From NCBI GenBank assembly GCA_039619475.1, contig CM077116.1, positions 36,405,183-36,469,182 on the forward strand: a DNA stretch of 64,000 nt, in the 5' to 3' direction. The stretch is from Icerya purchasi (lineage: Eukaryota > Arthropoda > Insecta > Hemiptera > Monophlebidae). A model generated the notes under the pieces. That model did not search any database, was not told the DNA's origin, and saw nothing but the letters and a program-made list of their open reading frames with translations. The translations under genes and the position numbers were made by a program. Below are positions 35,020-49,860 of this stretch, one piece after another. Within the stretch, counting starts at the first letter, position 1, and each line of letters opens with the position of its first letter.

Positions 35020-35360
35020 GTTTGACTAAATATTGGCTTCTGGATTCCTTGATTGAACGTGGGGTGATGGTAAGAGACCACAAAGGAGTTTACATGTGAC
35101 GGGCATGTTTGGTAAATGTGTCTTTCTTATGATAAACACATGCAGCTGGCTACGGATGAGGTTTTCACTATAATCTGGGCCCTGAGCGGCGTGGATGGAC
35201 TGATGGTGGTGAGGGGGTTGCTGGTGGCGGACGGAAGTTGTGGAGGCTGGTTGGATGTTTAAAGAAAGATAACAGCACCTGAATAACGGTGTGGGCGTGG
35301 GTAACGTCATAGAACGCCTTGGTGGCATGGCGCTTGTTATGCCCCACCACAGCATTACCC
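35020..35360 (-). repeat. Right inverted copy of element-end segment
   Basis: On the minus strand this matches 26100-26450 (see that entry): CATGCCACCAAG, GACGTTACCCACGCCCACACC, CTCAGGGCCCAGATTATAG and ACATGTAAACTCCTTTG. Frames give YDVTHAHTVIQVLL (35350-35168) and QGPDYSENLIRSQLHVFI (35355-35026). A frameshift relative to the left copy separates the two. It is a candidate terminal inverted repeat or inverted gene duplication. Confidence 0.55.
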
Positions 35361-35454
35361 TGCCCGCTGTGCCAGAATGTACATTTTCTCCCTACTCATC
35401 TTTCAATTAGGCCAAATACCAGATTTTAACAAATTACAATCAATCCGAAATTCA

Positions 35455-35715
35455 TCTGAGTAACCTCTACATTCGAATGCTGCCAAGAAAAGGAAGCCGT
35501 TGCTGCCCATTTATGTCAAACTAAAGTTGATACTGATCACCAATACCGCTCAATATGTTCTCAATTTGTAATTTTAACACATAATCATAACCTGCACTTG
35601 TTTTAAATCCCACAGGAATGTATACCCAGTTTTCTTCTGGTAGCATTCTTTCTGACTCTCGAAGTAACACCTGAAGCCTTCTAACATTCTTTAAAACAAC
35701 TGAACCGTTTCCACA
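35455..35715 (-). pseudogene. Unidentified coding-like relic
   Basis: A minus-strand frame without ATG at its head is open for about 60 codons (NWVYIPVGFKTSAGYDYV in the middle), passes one TAG at 35521-35523, and continues in the same frame with GQQRLPFLGSIRM to about 35455. Residue composition and the readthrough look like real former coding sequence. I cannot assign a family. It lies just outside the right end segment of the viral-type element and could be part of it or of the insertion site. Confidence 0.35.
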
Positions 35716-35799
35716 GATCTAGACCGTCTCCCCACGAACTCGATGCAGTCATGGCCTGTAATACGGCACATAAAACGACCGACAGAATATTATAGTATT

Positions 35800-38670
35800 T
35801 TCTTATTGTCGTTCTTCAATAAAAATACCACTTTTATACAAGATTACGAAACACATAAAATTTAAACAACGGGACATGAACGGATACCGCAATTATTACT
35901 TTTAGTATAGCAGTATACTTATATTTAACAAGCGATTCGCTCAACATTTTAAATCGAAATAGCAACACCCACATCGTCGTAATCGAATTGAATTTTTATT
36001 GCTCTACAGCCGGCCGAATAATAAAATTATTATTATATACAAGCCCAAACGGATGGAGATTGTCTACAGTTTTAAAAATACCGCAATCAGTATGACGGAT
36101 AACGTTTTCGAATTTTTTTTTTCTTTATTCTTTTATTTTTAAAACGATTTCTGTCGAAAGGAAAATTCGTCGTTAAGTATATTTTATCACTGTATGCAAA
36201 AACGGCTTTTGCACTTATTGAAAACTTCCTGCAAGGACTTATTTTTACGCGTGTGTGTACACCTATAAAAATGACCTTTTTTATCAAACAATTTCAATTG
36301 AAGCCCCACGCGTGATTAATGTTTTTTTTTTATATAGAATAAGTTGTGGGTCTCACAGATATGCCCGTTGTGTGAGTGCCCAATACTCTTATCAACGTTT
36401 ATTATAATAGGTATATAGTACAATAAATTAAAACTAACTTAAATTATTCCATAAATAACAATAATAACAGACTTAGCATTATTTATATTAAAGTAATAGC
36501 ATATATATGTATGCCAAAAAAATAAAAAATGCCGCGTAATACGCATCTGAATACCAATATATGCAGACAGCTTAATATTTAAAATCGAAATAAAGCATAA
36601 TCAGTGAGAGCCTAAAATCTAGGAAGGACACGACAAAGTCAAAAACTAACAAAACCGTAAACAGAAAAGAACCATCACATAGTAATGAGATGAAGGACGA
36701 GATTTGATCTTCAGTCTTTGCATCATTCCTTCAACCATTTTTGCACCTCTTTTTTCCACACACCAATTTTTTTTCCCTCTAGTATATGATTAGGGATTGC
36801 ACTTATTAATTTGATTAGCACTGTAGGTTTTAATGTTTCAGTAGAGTGCTTGGCGACTGATGAATATAACAATAGAATCTAAATAGCTAAAGTTCACCAT
36901 GGTCACCTGATGTCACCTGGTGTCACCTGGTGAATTTTAGCAGTAGACGTCGGACGACTTGAAGATTAGTTTTAACTTATCCGGCAATACGTGAAATTAT
37001 CTTAAACGGAACGGTTTGACCGAAATTTAAAAATACCGAGGAAAATGAATAAAACCAGTTTCTATAGACTGTTCACGTCTGCACAAATGAAAAGTGATTT
37101 TTTTTTTTTTTTTTATTTATTTCTTTTTCTGTAAAATATTTAAACGATTTACGAGTCTCTTAACAGGTTTTTTAATCAGTCAAGTAAAAAGTGTAGTTTT
37201 ATTAATGTATCTTTGCCAAAGAGAAAGAAGTTTTCCTATGACTGCGCGAGTGCATTGAAAACTACTGAGAAAGGCGTTCTTTGGTAAAAATTGAATCGAT
37301 TCGAACAAATTAAAGACATATATCATTCCTATCATTTCCGCGTCATCAATTTTAATTTTTCGCGACACTAACAATAAGATCAATCGATGTAGTATAATGT
37401 GCCGGTGTCAAATATTAAAAGGGATTTCAGAACATACTTGAACGCTTTTTTGAAGAAAACTTTTTAAAACACGTGATGACAACAGTAGAGTTACTTTTGG
37501 TAGACGTAACGCCCATCGATTATGCATTAATACGTTTTTAATTAAAAATAAGATCGAACTAAAAACTGAAGCAATTTAGATTTATATCAAACGTTATAGA
37601 AATAAATTCCCCAAATAGAACATGGAATAATTACAAAATATTTCCCAAATCTATAGATATTGATTAAGTAATGAAAACGATAATTTTTTTAACGTGCAAT
37701 TTTCATCGCCCGGCCGTGGCATTTTTTAAATATATTTATATGGATTTAAAATAACTGTAAATACCGAATAGTACGTATAAACCGATGATGTTATCGATAA
37801 TAAAATATTCGATGTCCACGCGCTACGGAATTGGTCGCAAACCACTTAATAAACTGAATTTATTCACGGCTTAAATTAAATTACGTATCGTACAAATAAT
37901 TAATTTACATTATAAAAATATTAAGTACTCATTTTTAAGTGGAAATAGCTTATGTCGGAAATCAGGGAAAGAAAAATAAACGGAAAATTGACACAAAAAT
38001 AAGACTGGTTCCATTTAGTAATGAAATCGGTACATGATGACCAGATTTTAAAAAAATGCGAACAGCAATTTGCCATGGGCATAACATTAATATTTTCTTA
38101 TGAAATAATAACGCTATTTATGTGTAATTTTTAATATTTTCACTGTACGCTAAATGTTACCGAAAAGCGAATCGCAAATTAATTAATAATTGTTCCAGTT
38201 TTAACCTAGTTGTAAAATGTGTTTTTCATAACCGAAATATCGTTTTCAATTTTGCTCCCTTGCGGGAAAAGACCGCTGCTGGCGCCTGTAAGAACACTTT
38301 TCATCTAAAATTGTTTTCTAAAAAATATTTCAAAACTTCGTCTAGGCAGAACGGAATCTGCTCAATTTCGTTTTAAAACAAATATTTATCGTCTAATGTC
38401 AAATATTCAAAATAATGAATAGCAGTGTAGTTTAAAAACATTAGTGGTCATCGCGGTTTAAGGCAAAAATGGACGCAATTTCATAGGGGCGATAAGAATA
38501 GAATGGCTCTATAATGTGTTTTGTTGTTTCAGAAAAAAAAAAAAACTCATAAGTTACTTTGAAACACACCTCTCGCTAGTCCCTCGATCAGCCGCTTCCT
38601 ACTACTAAGAAGTTTACACTTCACTTTCATGTTAAATCAATATGAAAGACAAAATATATACTAATGAAAA
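35800..38670. other. Non-coding, kinase intron 1
   Basis: No gene was recognised in about 2.9 kb. It contains T runs near 36110 and 37100 and a short triple repeat of GTCACCTGRT at 36902-36931. The minus-strand frames at 36087-36287 and 37180-37383 lack any motif. Confidence 0.5.
36902..36931. repeat. Three CACCTG E-boxes at 10-bp spacing
   Basis: CACCTG occurs at 36904, 36914 and 36924, one helical turn apart. The cluster is enclosed by the inverted pair GCTAAAGTTCACCA / TGGTGAATTTTAGC. CACCTG is a core bound by Snail/ZEB-type and some bHLH factors. Function is unproven; a short tandem duplication explains the layout equally well. Confidence 0.3.
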
Positions 38671-38855
38671 AGTAAAGATTAATAATATGATAAGTTATAT
38701 ATTTTAAAACCTTAATTTACGTTACAAAAGTTCATTGTCCGTGTAATATATAAAACTATAACTTTTGTAACGTAAATTAAGGTTTTAAAATATATAACTT
38801 ATCATATTATTGAGACAAACGATTACAGGAAGAAATAACACATAAGTAAAGATTA
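38671..38855. mobile_element. Perfect 52-bp palindrome element with 11-bp flanking repeats
   Basis: The arms 38681-38732 and 38760-38811 are exact reverse complements over 52 bases, with a 27-bp loop. AGTAAAGATTA stands at 38671-38681 and again at 38845-38855, a possible target duplication, although the right copy lies 33 bp beyond the arm. There is no coding sequence. Perfect arms suggest a young insertion or recent repair by template switching. Confidence 0.6.
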
Positions 38856-39014
38856 GTTACTCAATAAAAGACAATTCAAAGTAATACGTATGTTCTTAAA
38901 AGGGATATTACGATTACTCTTGAACAGTATTAAAACTTATTTAGAGGCTGTATTTAAACTACAATAAAATAAAAATTTTCAAATTGGCTATCTTTATTAT
39001 TCGAATCTATCTAT

Positions 39015-39735
39015 CTATCGAATCGTTTCACCCCATGTAGGGGTATCGTGACCATGATCTGTCACCCGGTTGATCAGACTGCGCCAACAATTCCGATCCC
39101 TTGCGATGTGTACACAATCCTGAAAGGTACGACCAGCAGCTGTGCACACTGCGTCCGTCCATCTAGTCGGCGCACGACCTCGACTCCTTTTTCCATTGAC
39201 CTTTCCTTGGACGAGCACCGTTTCCAAATTGTTCGCTCTGATCACATGACCAAAATACCGCAGTATCCTGCAGAGCGCTACAGATGATAGCCTCTTCGGG
39301 TTACCAATCTCATTTATTATGGAGACATTTGTTCTCCTGGCTGTCCATGGGACACGCAGCATACGCCTCCAGCACCACATTTCGAGTGCGTCTATACGTT
39401 TTTTGTCTGCGCTGGTCATTGACCAGGTCTCTGCACTATACAGGAACACTGAGAAGACGAGGGAGTTCACTAACCGAATCTTTACACCTTTACTAACAGC
39501 GGAGTCAGCCCAAATTCTTTTTAAACGGCTCATTGCGGTTCGTGTAATCTGTGCTCTGTGGCGTATCTCATTTTTACATCCACCGCTGTTTTCCACTATA
39601 GAGCCTAAATATGTAAAGCGGCTTACTACTTCAATACCCTCAATTTCACGTATTGTTGGGCGGTTATTCTCAAGACGGTCGACGATCATTATTTTGGTTT
39701 TGGCTTTGTTAACTTGGAGCTATACATTCGTATAA
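39015..39735 (-). pseudogene. RTE-like LINE, C-terminal part
   Basis: A single 224-codon minus-strand frame (39689-39015) begins after the RT active site. It contains VSRFTYLGSIVENSGG, FLYSAETWSM, ALEMWCWRRMLRVPWT, VNGKRSRGRAPTRWTD and a C-terminal DRNCWRSLINRVTDH. These are the late-RT and tail motifs of RTE-like elements. The frame is uninterrupted, so this 5'-truncated copy is younger than most LINEs here. It ends in a short GATA-type tandem (39003-39020), in keeping with the microsatellite tails of RTE elements. Plus-strand frames over it are shadows. Confidence 0.8.
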
Positions 39736-39739
39736 ATTG

Positions 39740-40867
39740 TAACGTTGATAATACTTGGTCACTCACGGCCATTAAAATTTCTGCCTTAAATTAAAATAAT
39801 TCTATTCTCATTTTTCCTGTATTCTAAATTTTTTTTGCTAATTTTTGTGTCTGACTACACACTCCAATAAAGAAATATTTCTCTAAGAAAAATCTTCCTT
39901 TTTTTTTTTTTTTTTTAATTTATTTTATGATTACTCAGTCAGTACTCATCGGTACTCAACGGCGTAGAGGACTACAATTTCTAATAAACCGGGGATATCA
40001 TTGGAGGAGCTACTTAGTCAAAAATTGTAGACGGAGTAATGTGAAGAATTTCCATCAGTGATGAGAAATGGCGCCGAGGGGATTTTAATTTTCTTTATTC
40101 GGAGGGAATCTACATTCAGCAGCGGTGATTAACGTTGATAATATTTATAAGTGCCAATGGCGTTTGTTATATTAATAAATATTTCTCTAAAGAGACTGAC
40201 CCCCTTTTTTTTAAATTTCAGTGACTGTTAAGTACTCAGCGACATTCATCGGTATTCTCCCACATACCTGATTTTTTCGAGTAAACTAAGAAAACCATTC
40301 AAATCGGTCTATATAATTTATGCGCGAATAAACGTAAAAAAAAAGAACAGAAACAATTACGACGAACGTATAATAACCTCCCTTTTTTTCGAAGTCGGTA
40401 ATAGAAGAATCACACGATCCGCGTGGAGCAGTATTGTTCGCGCTAAGATCGCTTTTTATTAGTAATATACCTAAATTTCTCATAGATGAGGTTCCCGATT
40501 TCTACATTCTTCTGCAAGCTCTATAGGCATAATGTGATACCAAAAAAATTTAATCCTGTTGTTCTTAAATATTTCAACGGAGTGTCCCCCTTTTAAAGAT
40601 TGAACCACTTAAGTAGCGTAACATGCCACTACTTCCGCGAGATAATTTGTTTTGCAAATATATTTAATAAGCGATAGAGTTATTTCTCGATGGAAAAAAG
40701 ACGACCCCGTTAATTTCGACCGGGATGCGACTAGATTTCAGCTCGCGGCCACGTAATGGACATACTATTTATTCCGGTTTCGTAATACTAAATTATTTCC
40801 GCGGTTGTTTATTAGAATAAAAATTTTCGGAATTTTTTTTTTGAATTTCCCCTTTGTAATGTTTCAG
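39740..40867 (+). other. Kinase intron 1, right end
   Basis: No gene was recognised. The TTTTTTTTGAATTTCCCC tract and TGTTTCAG at 40860-40867 give the polypyrimidine tract and acceptor of the next exon. Confidence 0.6.
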
Positions 40868-40983
40868 AACTAATTCAAAATTCCGGCAGAATTCCAGAAA
40901 AAAATGCTCGACGTCACTTTTGGCAGATTTTATCAGCTATCGAATACTGTCACAACCGCAACATCATCCACAGAGACTTGAAG
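40868..40983 (+). CDS. Sik2: SIK2-type kinase, exon b (catalytic loop)
   Basis: This 116-nt exon has 2 bases that complete the Glu codon begun in exon a, then 38 codons. ARRHFWQILSAIEYCHNRN resembles SIK1/2 (ARRKFWQIL) rather than SIK3 (ARRKFKQIV). It ends with IIHRDLK, the catalytic loop with its Asp. The acceptor is TTTCAG and the donor is AAG|GTACGA, phase 0. Intron 1 before it is about 30.9 kb and holds most of the transposons of this window. Confidence 0.93.
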
Positions 40984-43287
40984 GTACGAACAAATATTAT
41001 TTTTTTAAAGTGTTCAATTGGTACGTACCGCTCTATACCCGTATTATTCACGATACATTGCGCAAATTTTACAGGAAAAATCAGAATAACTCGAAAGAGC
41101 AACTGCTTTCGCTAGAGAAATTATGAAATTCACAGTGATAATGCCATTAAAAATTAGTATTAGCAACGGATACTGCTATTTTCGCACGAATAAATACACC
41201 TGACTAGATTATCAATAGGCCGGCAGATTGTTGTAAAATTTTTAGCGATATAACTATAGACTCTGCAACACAAAGTAAGCGTTTCTTTCTTCGTTCCTAG
41301 ATAATGCTAAATTAAAAACGAGGAAAAAGTAATATTCGCGAATGCGACTAATATTGCATTTTTGAAAAAAGTTCAAGTTCCTCTGATCAGGAAGTTAAAT
41401 CATTATCTGTGGGGAGACCTAAATGTCGAGAAGGGCGCATTGAAACAGCTGTTATTGTTGAAATTGTTCGAGAAAACGCTAGAACCGGTCACTTCATTCA
41501 CTCTGTCTTTCTATAGTGAGCCATATTAATACTCTTAACCATCGCAAGAAGCAGGACAGCGTACACGGAAGATGTAGCCTGAAATAGCTAACATTTTTGA
41601 TATGAATTAGCAGGAAGTCACTGTTGCAATGTTTGACTTCTATCCGCAGCCGTAACATGATCTGATTCATGAGACATGTCGAGCGATAGAAAACAATGAG
41701 CCAGAATTAAATTTTCAACGAGCCACATCACTTACGTAATCCTTAAACTACGAGTACAACAAAAAAAAGGTGGGAATTAAACGAATCATTCAGTATAAAT
41801 TGTTAAAATCAATAAACTACCGTCTTTCTTCTTAGTCGGATCCCACTCACTTCGGTCGTTTCATTTCTCGTCCCTGTTGCGTATGAGAAATTTTCGGCAC
41901 TGCTCTAGGCGCTAATGTAAGAGATTACAACTTTTCCGAAAAAGTTCCTGTTACGAGTGTCAACGTTAGAAAGGGTCAAGATTCGAGTCTCTGAATTCGG
42001 ATGCGTTCCACCGATTCAGAAAATAACAAACTGCGAAGTCCTCAACCGAATGAAAAGATCTGCGAAATTGTTGAACTCCGTCAAATCGAGAAAACAAAGC
42101 TCGGTCACGTCTTTAGAAGGAAAAAATACAAAATATTTTAGTTATTACCCATCGATTGACAGGAGACCTATCAATAGCATCGTCACCATAAACACCCTTT
42201 AAATGACGATGAATTTCAGTAGGAGTCACTTTTTCAGCTGTTATAACAGCACGCCGTATAACCCATCACACAAGAACACGTCTTCGTGTTTACGTTGCTC
42301 ACAACACATTGGATCGATGCAAGAACATCAAACTGCGCATGCGTGTAAAGGAAAAATGCCACTTACGAATGTCACAAGGCGCGCTTCTGTAGCTTAGTTT
42401 GATCACGATCTACAAACATGTATGCATTACTTTTCAGCCTACCGTCGTATTAATTATTTTCCGGGTCTGTACCGATTTCTCCGATAATATCGGTAAGCGG
42501 AGGAGCTTTCGTTTTATTAGCACTTTGATCATAATTTTGAACATATATTCGAATAGTTTCCGATTAGGAAAACGATTTTTAAGACACGTTAGATCGTGTT
42601 GACAGAAAATACTAAATCCGGAGGGTGGGTAGAATACCCGGAAAACTCGAAAAACGCGTTAGCGGTATAAAATACTCGTACAGTTTTTAATTTTCTTTCG
42701 CAACAAAATCGACTCTTCATCTTTCTCTAAAACGTATTTGATATTTCCCGAATTGCGTAACTTTACATTTCCCGACCGCGTCGGAACAGATCTGTCACCT
42801 ACTCAGCGATCACTGTCGCCAGCAGTGGTTTACACGGTGTCTCCGGTTATACTTTCAAAGTTTCACTTTGTTCGTTATGAAAACAATACTAATTCCGGAC
42901 TGTATTAAGAAAAAGATTCGTCAAAGTATAAACTTTGTAGACCAGCGCATTCTATTCGCATTGTCGAGAAAAAATTCTTCCGTTTCAAATGCAAAGGAAA
43001 GTTTCATTAGATATTTTTGGATGAAATAAAATTCGAGCTCCAGCACATATTATCTTTCGAAACGTCAACCGCTTTAGAAAACTGCCGAGGAACTGTGTTC
43101 TTTTATTTCCTTTCTCTGAATAACGTTACATTACCCTCTACGCTCCTTATTTACACTGTACAACAAACTAGAGAAGGAGCATCAGGAACTAGATATATTT
43201 GATAGTTGTTCGGGCGAATTTTTTTTTCATCTGTGGGTTTAATTGTACTTGAATGTGTGTGTTTTGCTTGAGCATATGAAGGTGTGT

Positions 43288-43289
<2 letters not shown>

Positions 43290-43363
<74 letters not shown>
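43290..43363. repeat. (TA)n microsatellite
   Basis: An uninterrupted alternating TA run of about 74 bp, ending before GCCGTTTGG. It lies about 100 bp from the AAAT microsatellite. Confidence 0.95.
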
Positions 43364-43368
<5 letters not shown>

Positions 43369-43462
43369 TTGGCATTTCTTGTATTTACGTACTTTATTTT
43401 CTTTTTATAATATTGTGCTGTGCAGTAATTGGCGTAAGCTGTTGCACTAGTAAATTGTATAA

Positions 43463-43466
43463 TGAA

Positions 43467-43557
<91 letters not shown>

Positions 43558-43560
43558 ATA
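43463..43560. repeat. (AAAT)n microsatellite
   Basis: A tetranucleotide run of about 24 units of AAAT with no interruption that I can see. Confidence 0.95.
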
Positions 43561-46158
43561 GTGTTCGACTTTGAAAACTATTTATCGCAACGTCGCTCAC
43601 GGATTTTCGAAAATAAAATTTTCTCAGTAGATTACGAAAAAAGCTGTATATTAATCCGTAGATGAGAGCGGGAAAATTTTATCGCCTAACCATTCAGGCT
43701 GCCAATGAGAACGATAGACTGGTCCAACAATATGAACGGCGTATTACGACGACAATAAAATTTCGTAGACCGCGCAGTCGATGTGAAAATTTTTCAATAA
43801 ATCATAAGCCTGCGCGAATTCGAGGGTGTTTTGCTCGAATTTACAAAGCACGTACGAGGTGAACACTTGGTAAAGGTCAGAGGAGAAAAGAACAATTTAG
43901 GATAACATTTAAATATTTAAATTTCGGGCGTTAAATCAGGCGTTACGAAGCACGTAAAACACGGAAATTATAATTATGAATTCATTTAAACACGTTGACT
44001 GATGTTTCGGAGGTTAACAGTGGTACAGTATAAAATTAAGGATAAATAACGGGAGATTACAGTAACGCAACATCGTAAATAAATACATCTTTTAGTGCGC
44101 TTCAATTTTTCGATTTTAATTACGACACTAACCTATAGCCCGATTAAAAGTCGATATATTAACTTTGAAGTGACATTAATCGACAAGACATGTACGAGAT
44201 GTGATGAGCAAATTGAAACTCTTCCAGCAAACCCTGCGCATTTGCATAATATAAAATTTATTTGCAATTATTTAATAAAACAACGAAGTTATCTTGAAAA
44301 TTATATTAAACCCGTTACCGGATAAAAAAACAAAAAAACAATAACATTAGAGTGTAATCTCTCTTTTCGAAATACTGTTTTATTTAACAGCAATAGTATT
44401 CGTTCAGTATTTTGTCTACTATAATAATAATTAATTCGCATCATCGAAACCCTCATTTTGAAAAGTAGTATTCCTTTTCAGCCCGCAGAATAACTATGAG
44501 TGGAAATCCTTCCCGGTATGTCTCTTCCTTTTACAGTGCACGAATGAAACCATCAGCTGAAACGTTCCCCCAGAGCCGAATTCATCCTTTCGTGTTCAAA
44601 CACCTTCAGCTGACTGAAAATTATTCCTATTGCGCATCTACAACTAAATTTGGCGTTCCCCCGGTTTTATGCCACATTTCTTGAGTACTTCGTATCCTAA
44701 TTCTTAAATCCATATTTTTCATTCATTTCCGTTCTTTCCAAAGTATTAGAGGGAAAATCCTTCCTTTGACCCGAAAACAGGCGACGGAAAATACAAATCT
44801 GCGCTCCTTTACTTTCTTTACAACGAAAACCGTAATAGGCAAATGATTCGCAATGTGAATTTAAATAGATTGCATGTGTACTCGGTCTTTTTTGAAAAAC
44901 CGTTAATCCCGAATATACACTAGCATGAAGCGTTTAAAAAGCTGAAGAATATTTAGTCAATTGTATCCAAAATTTTACTTACCGAAGGAGCTCCATTTAA
45001 GACAGGTCCTTTTCACTATCTTCTCGCTGTGAATAACCGAAAATGGAATTCCGAAGAATTCGCCTTTCAGTAAAACCTTATTTATGTTTCAGCGACGTGG
45101 CAGATTGCATAACACCGCCTGTTACGGTCATATTTCTTATGCGATGTTTATCCTTCAATCAACGATCGATAGATTACTAAGAATGACTTAGATTTCTCAT
45201 CTTTAAAAAAATGTGTATGCCAAATCCAATAATGGATGTCGTACAAATTGCAATATCCAGATATCACTCTCTTCGCGAAAAAAACATTTACCACTCCCGT
45301 TCCTCTCCACTATAGAATTATTGAGTCTAACGTTTGAAACGTGCCCATCGTTAAAAAGCGGTTGTTTGAAATTCTGATTTGTTATGCCTATTCAATCTCG
45401 AAATGTAAACCCGAAACTGCGGAAAATAGTATCCAAATTATTCGACGGCTGTCAAATAGCTATAACGCTTTTAAAAGCCGTTGACTTAATCCACTTAAAG
45501 CGGATCTAACTGCAAACAATGTATTATCATCGCGTAACTGCTCAACATTACCCATACATACAACGAACCGAGCTAAAACGAACTCCCGAAATGCACCTTT
45601 ACCAATTCCTTGCGAATTTATACTGTTTCGTTTCAAAAGCTGAAACGCGTAGGAATTCTTCTCAAACCTCTTCATTATGAAACGACCTCCTTATTACAAA
45701 CTCGCTTCTATCTATCAAATCTGTTCAGATACCGAATAATAGCTACCCCGCACTCTCTAAAATAAAGATGCTATTAGTCATTCTCTCTCTCTCTCTGTCC
45801 GATTTGCACGTAACGTTATAAGCTCCCAGCCCCGCGCTAGTGTAACCAATGAGTAGGCCTATCTGTTAAAATGTTGTCCAGTGCTCTTAAACGCTCCATT
45901 TGCTCACTTGAGATCAACATAGAATTTCAAAATGCACTTTATCGACATTTCAGTTGGACCAAACAAACTGACTTAGGTCTATAGAGTCAAACATTAACCT
46001 GCAGTGGTTACCGCTCCTAGTCTCATGCAAAAAATTCTCGATTCTGTCGAAATCGCGACTAGGACACTGCTAATAACTTTAACTTAACTAACGAATTGAA
46101 CGGGAATTCAGTTAAGCCGCGTGTAATTAACGAAATCTTTATAATTTCCATGTAATAG

Positions 46159-47312
<1,154 letters not shown>

Positions 47313-48246
47313 TCATCAATTCTCTCAATTTCCATATCATGTGACCGTGTTTACTGATGGTTCGCAGAGACCGGATGATGTCCGTACCTCTTCTATCTTC
47401 CGAGGGTTTTAACTTTTTCGAATCTTTTCGTCAGCGTCCTTTCGCGTTTATAAACGAATTAATGACTATCCTACGTTCCATTATTTTCATTTACTCTAAT
47501 CAGCCTTCCTCTGAATTTTTCATTATATTTGACTCTATGAACGCTCTTCAATTTATCCTCCCCTACCTGATGATTCCTGTGATTTTATTATTCCCCGTTT
47601 ACTATTACTTATTCACGTTCTTTCTTCCCTCGATTCCATTCAAATTAATTCGATGCGGTCTCCTAGCCATTCCGGCATTTTTAGCATTGAAGCGCGGCGA
47701 ATTTTTCGGCACCCAGGCTGCTGCTTTTTCCCGTATTTTTTCTTAAGAAAAATCCCTTCTAATCGTCTTCCGCTATGCGTTTCCATCTCAGATCATGGTA
47801 TATTTACGCTTCCTCTTTTCGAATTATTTTATTCATTTTTTTTGTCTGTTCAACCGAGTGTCTTCCTGCTAATTCGTGGCTCCTTTTGTTTCCCTCACTT
47901 TATCGTTCTGCTGTTGTCCCCCCCCCCTTAATTCAGCTTCTATTATCTTCCTCCCGTTTTCATTTTTCGTTGGTTTCCTCTCCATATTCTCCACTCAAAT
48001 TAAGCGCCTGTTTGCGATGCTGATTATGCGTTTTGTAAATGTTCAATCTTTTCCTATCACGCGTTCTACTTGACATTCCACTTTACTGGGACTTAATCTT
48101 CCCTCCTTCTCCACATATTACTCCCACTATTTGTTCCTTCCTACCAGCAATATCAGATAATGTCAGGATATAATTGAATGCTTCCTTTTCTAATTGTTTC
48201 TGAGTAAAGGTGCCCTGTGACTGGCGAGCCCAAAATTAATAAAAAA
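47313..48246 (+). pseudogene. LINE family A copy 3, RNase H and 3' end
   Basis: The start aligns with RNase H of the copy at 58.6 kb: HVTVFTDGS here is followed by QRPDD. The rest is broken into overlapping frames (47357-48073). The 3' UTR TTTCTGAGTAAAGGTGCCC...CGAGCCCAAAA with an A-rich tail ends near 48246 and matches the ends at 24.0 and 59.99 kb. It lies inside kinase intron 3 in the sense orientation. It is dead. Confidence 0.75.

Positions 48247-49860
<1,614 letters not shown>

Larger units (their letters stand above)
25950..35360. mobile_element. Decayed Polinton/adintovirus-like element (composite region)
   Basis: Within this span are relics of a retroviral-type integrase and a packaging ATPase (minus strand), and of a phospholipase A2-type virion protein and an adenovirus-type cysteine protease (plus strand). 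That gene set, in divergent arrangement, is typical of Polinton/Maverick elements and of adintoviruses. A segment near the left end (26100-26450, plus sense) has a diverged counterpart near the right end (35020-35360, minus sense), as expected of terminal inverted repeats or of an inverted duplication. I found no polymerase B and no major capsid gene. The 31.2-34.4 kb part is non-coding sequence plus an RTE-like LINE. A mariner interrupts the left part. All genes are broken. The outer boundaries are not resolved. Confidence 0.7.
40984..46158 (+). other. Kinase intron 2
   Basis: About 5.2 kb without a recognised gene. A long (TA)n run lies at 43290-43363 and a long (AAAT/TAAA)n run at 43463-43560; open frames over both are artefacts of the repeats. 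A (TC)n patch lies near 45782-45796. The acceptor reads CCATGTAATAG, with a weak polypyrimidine tract. Confidence 0.6.

Noticed and set aside
39048..39735. Plus-strand frames of up to 138 codons
   Set aside because: They are shadows of the uninterrupted minus-strand RTE-like tail, which carries the family motifs.
43151..43600. Open frames on both strands over TA and AAAT repeats
   Set aside because: They are translations of microsatellites (alternating Tyr/Ile and Leu/Phe/Ile/Tyr runs).
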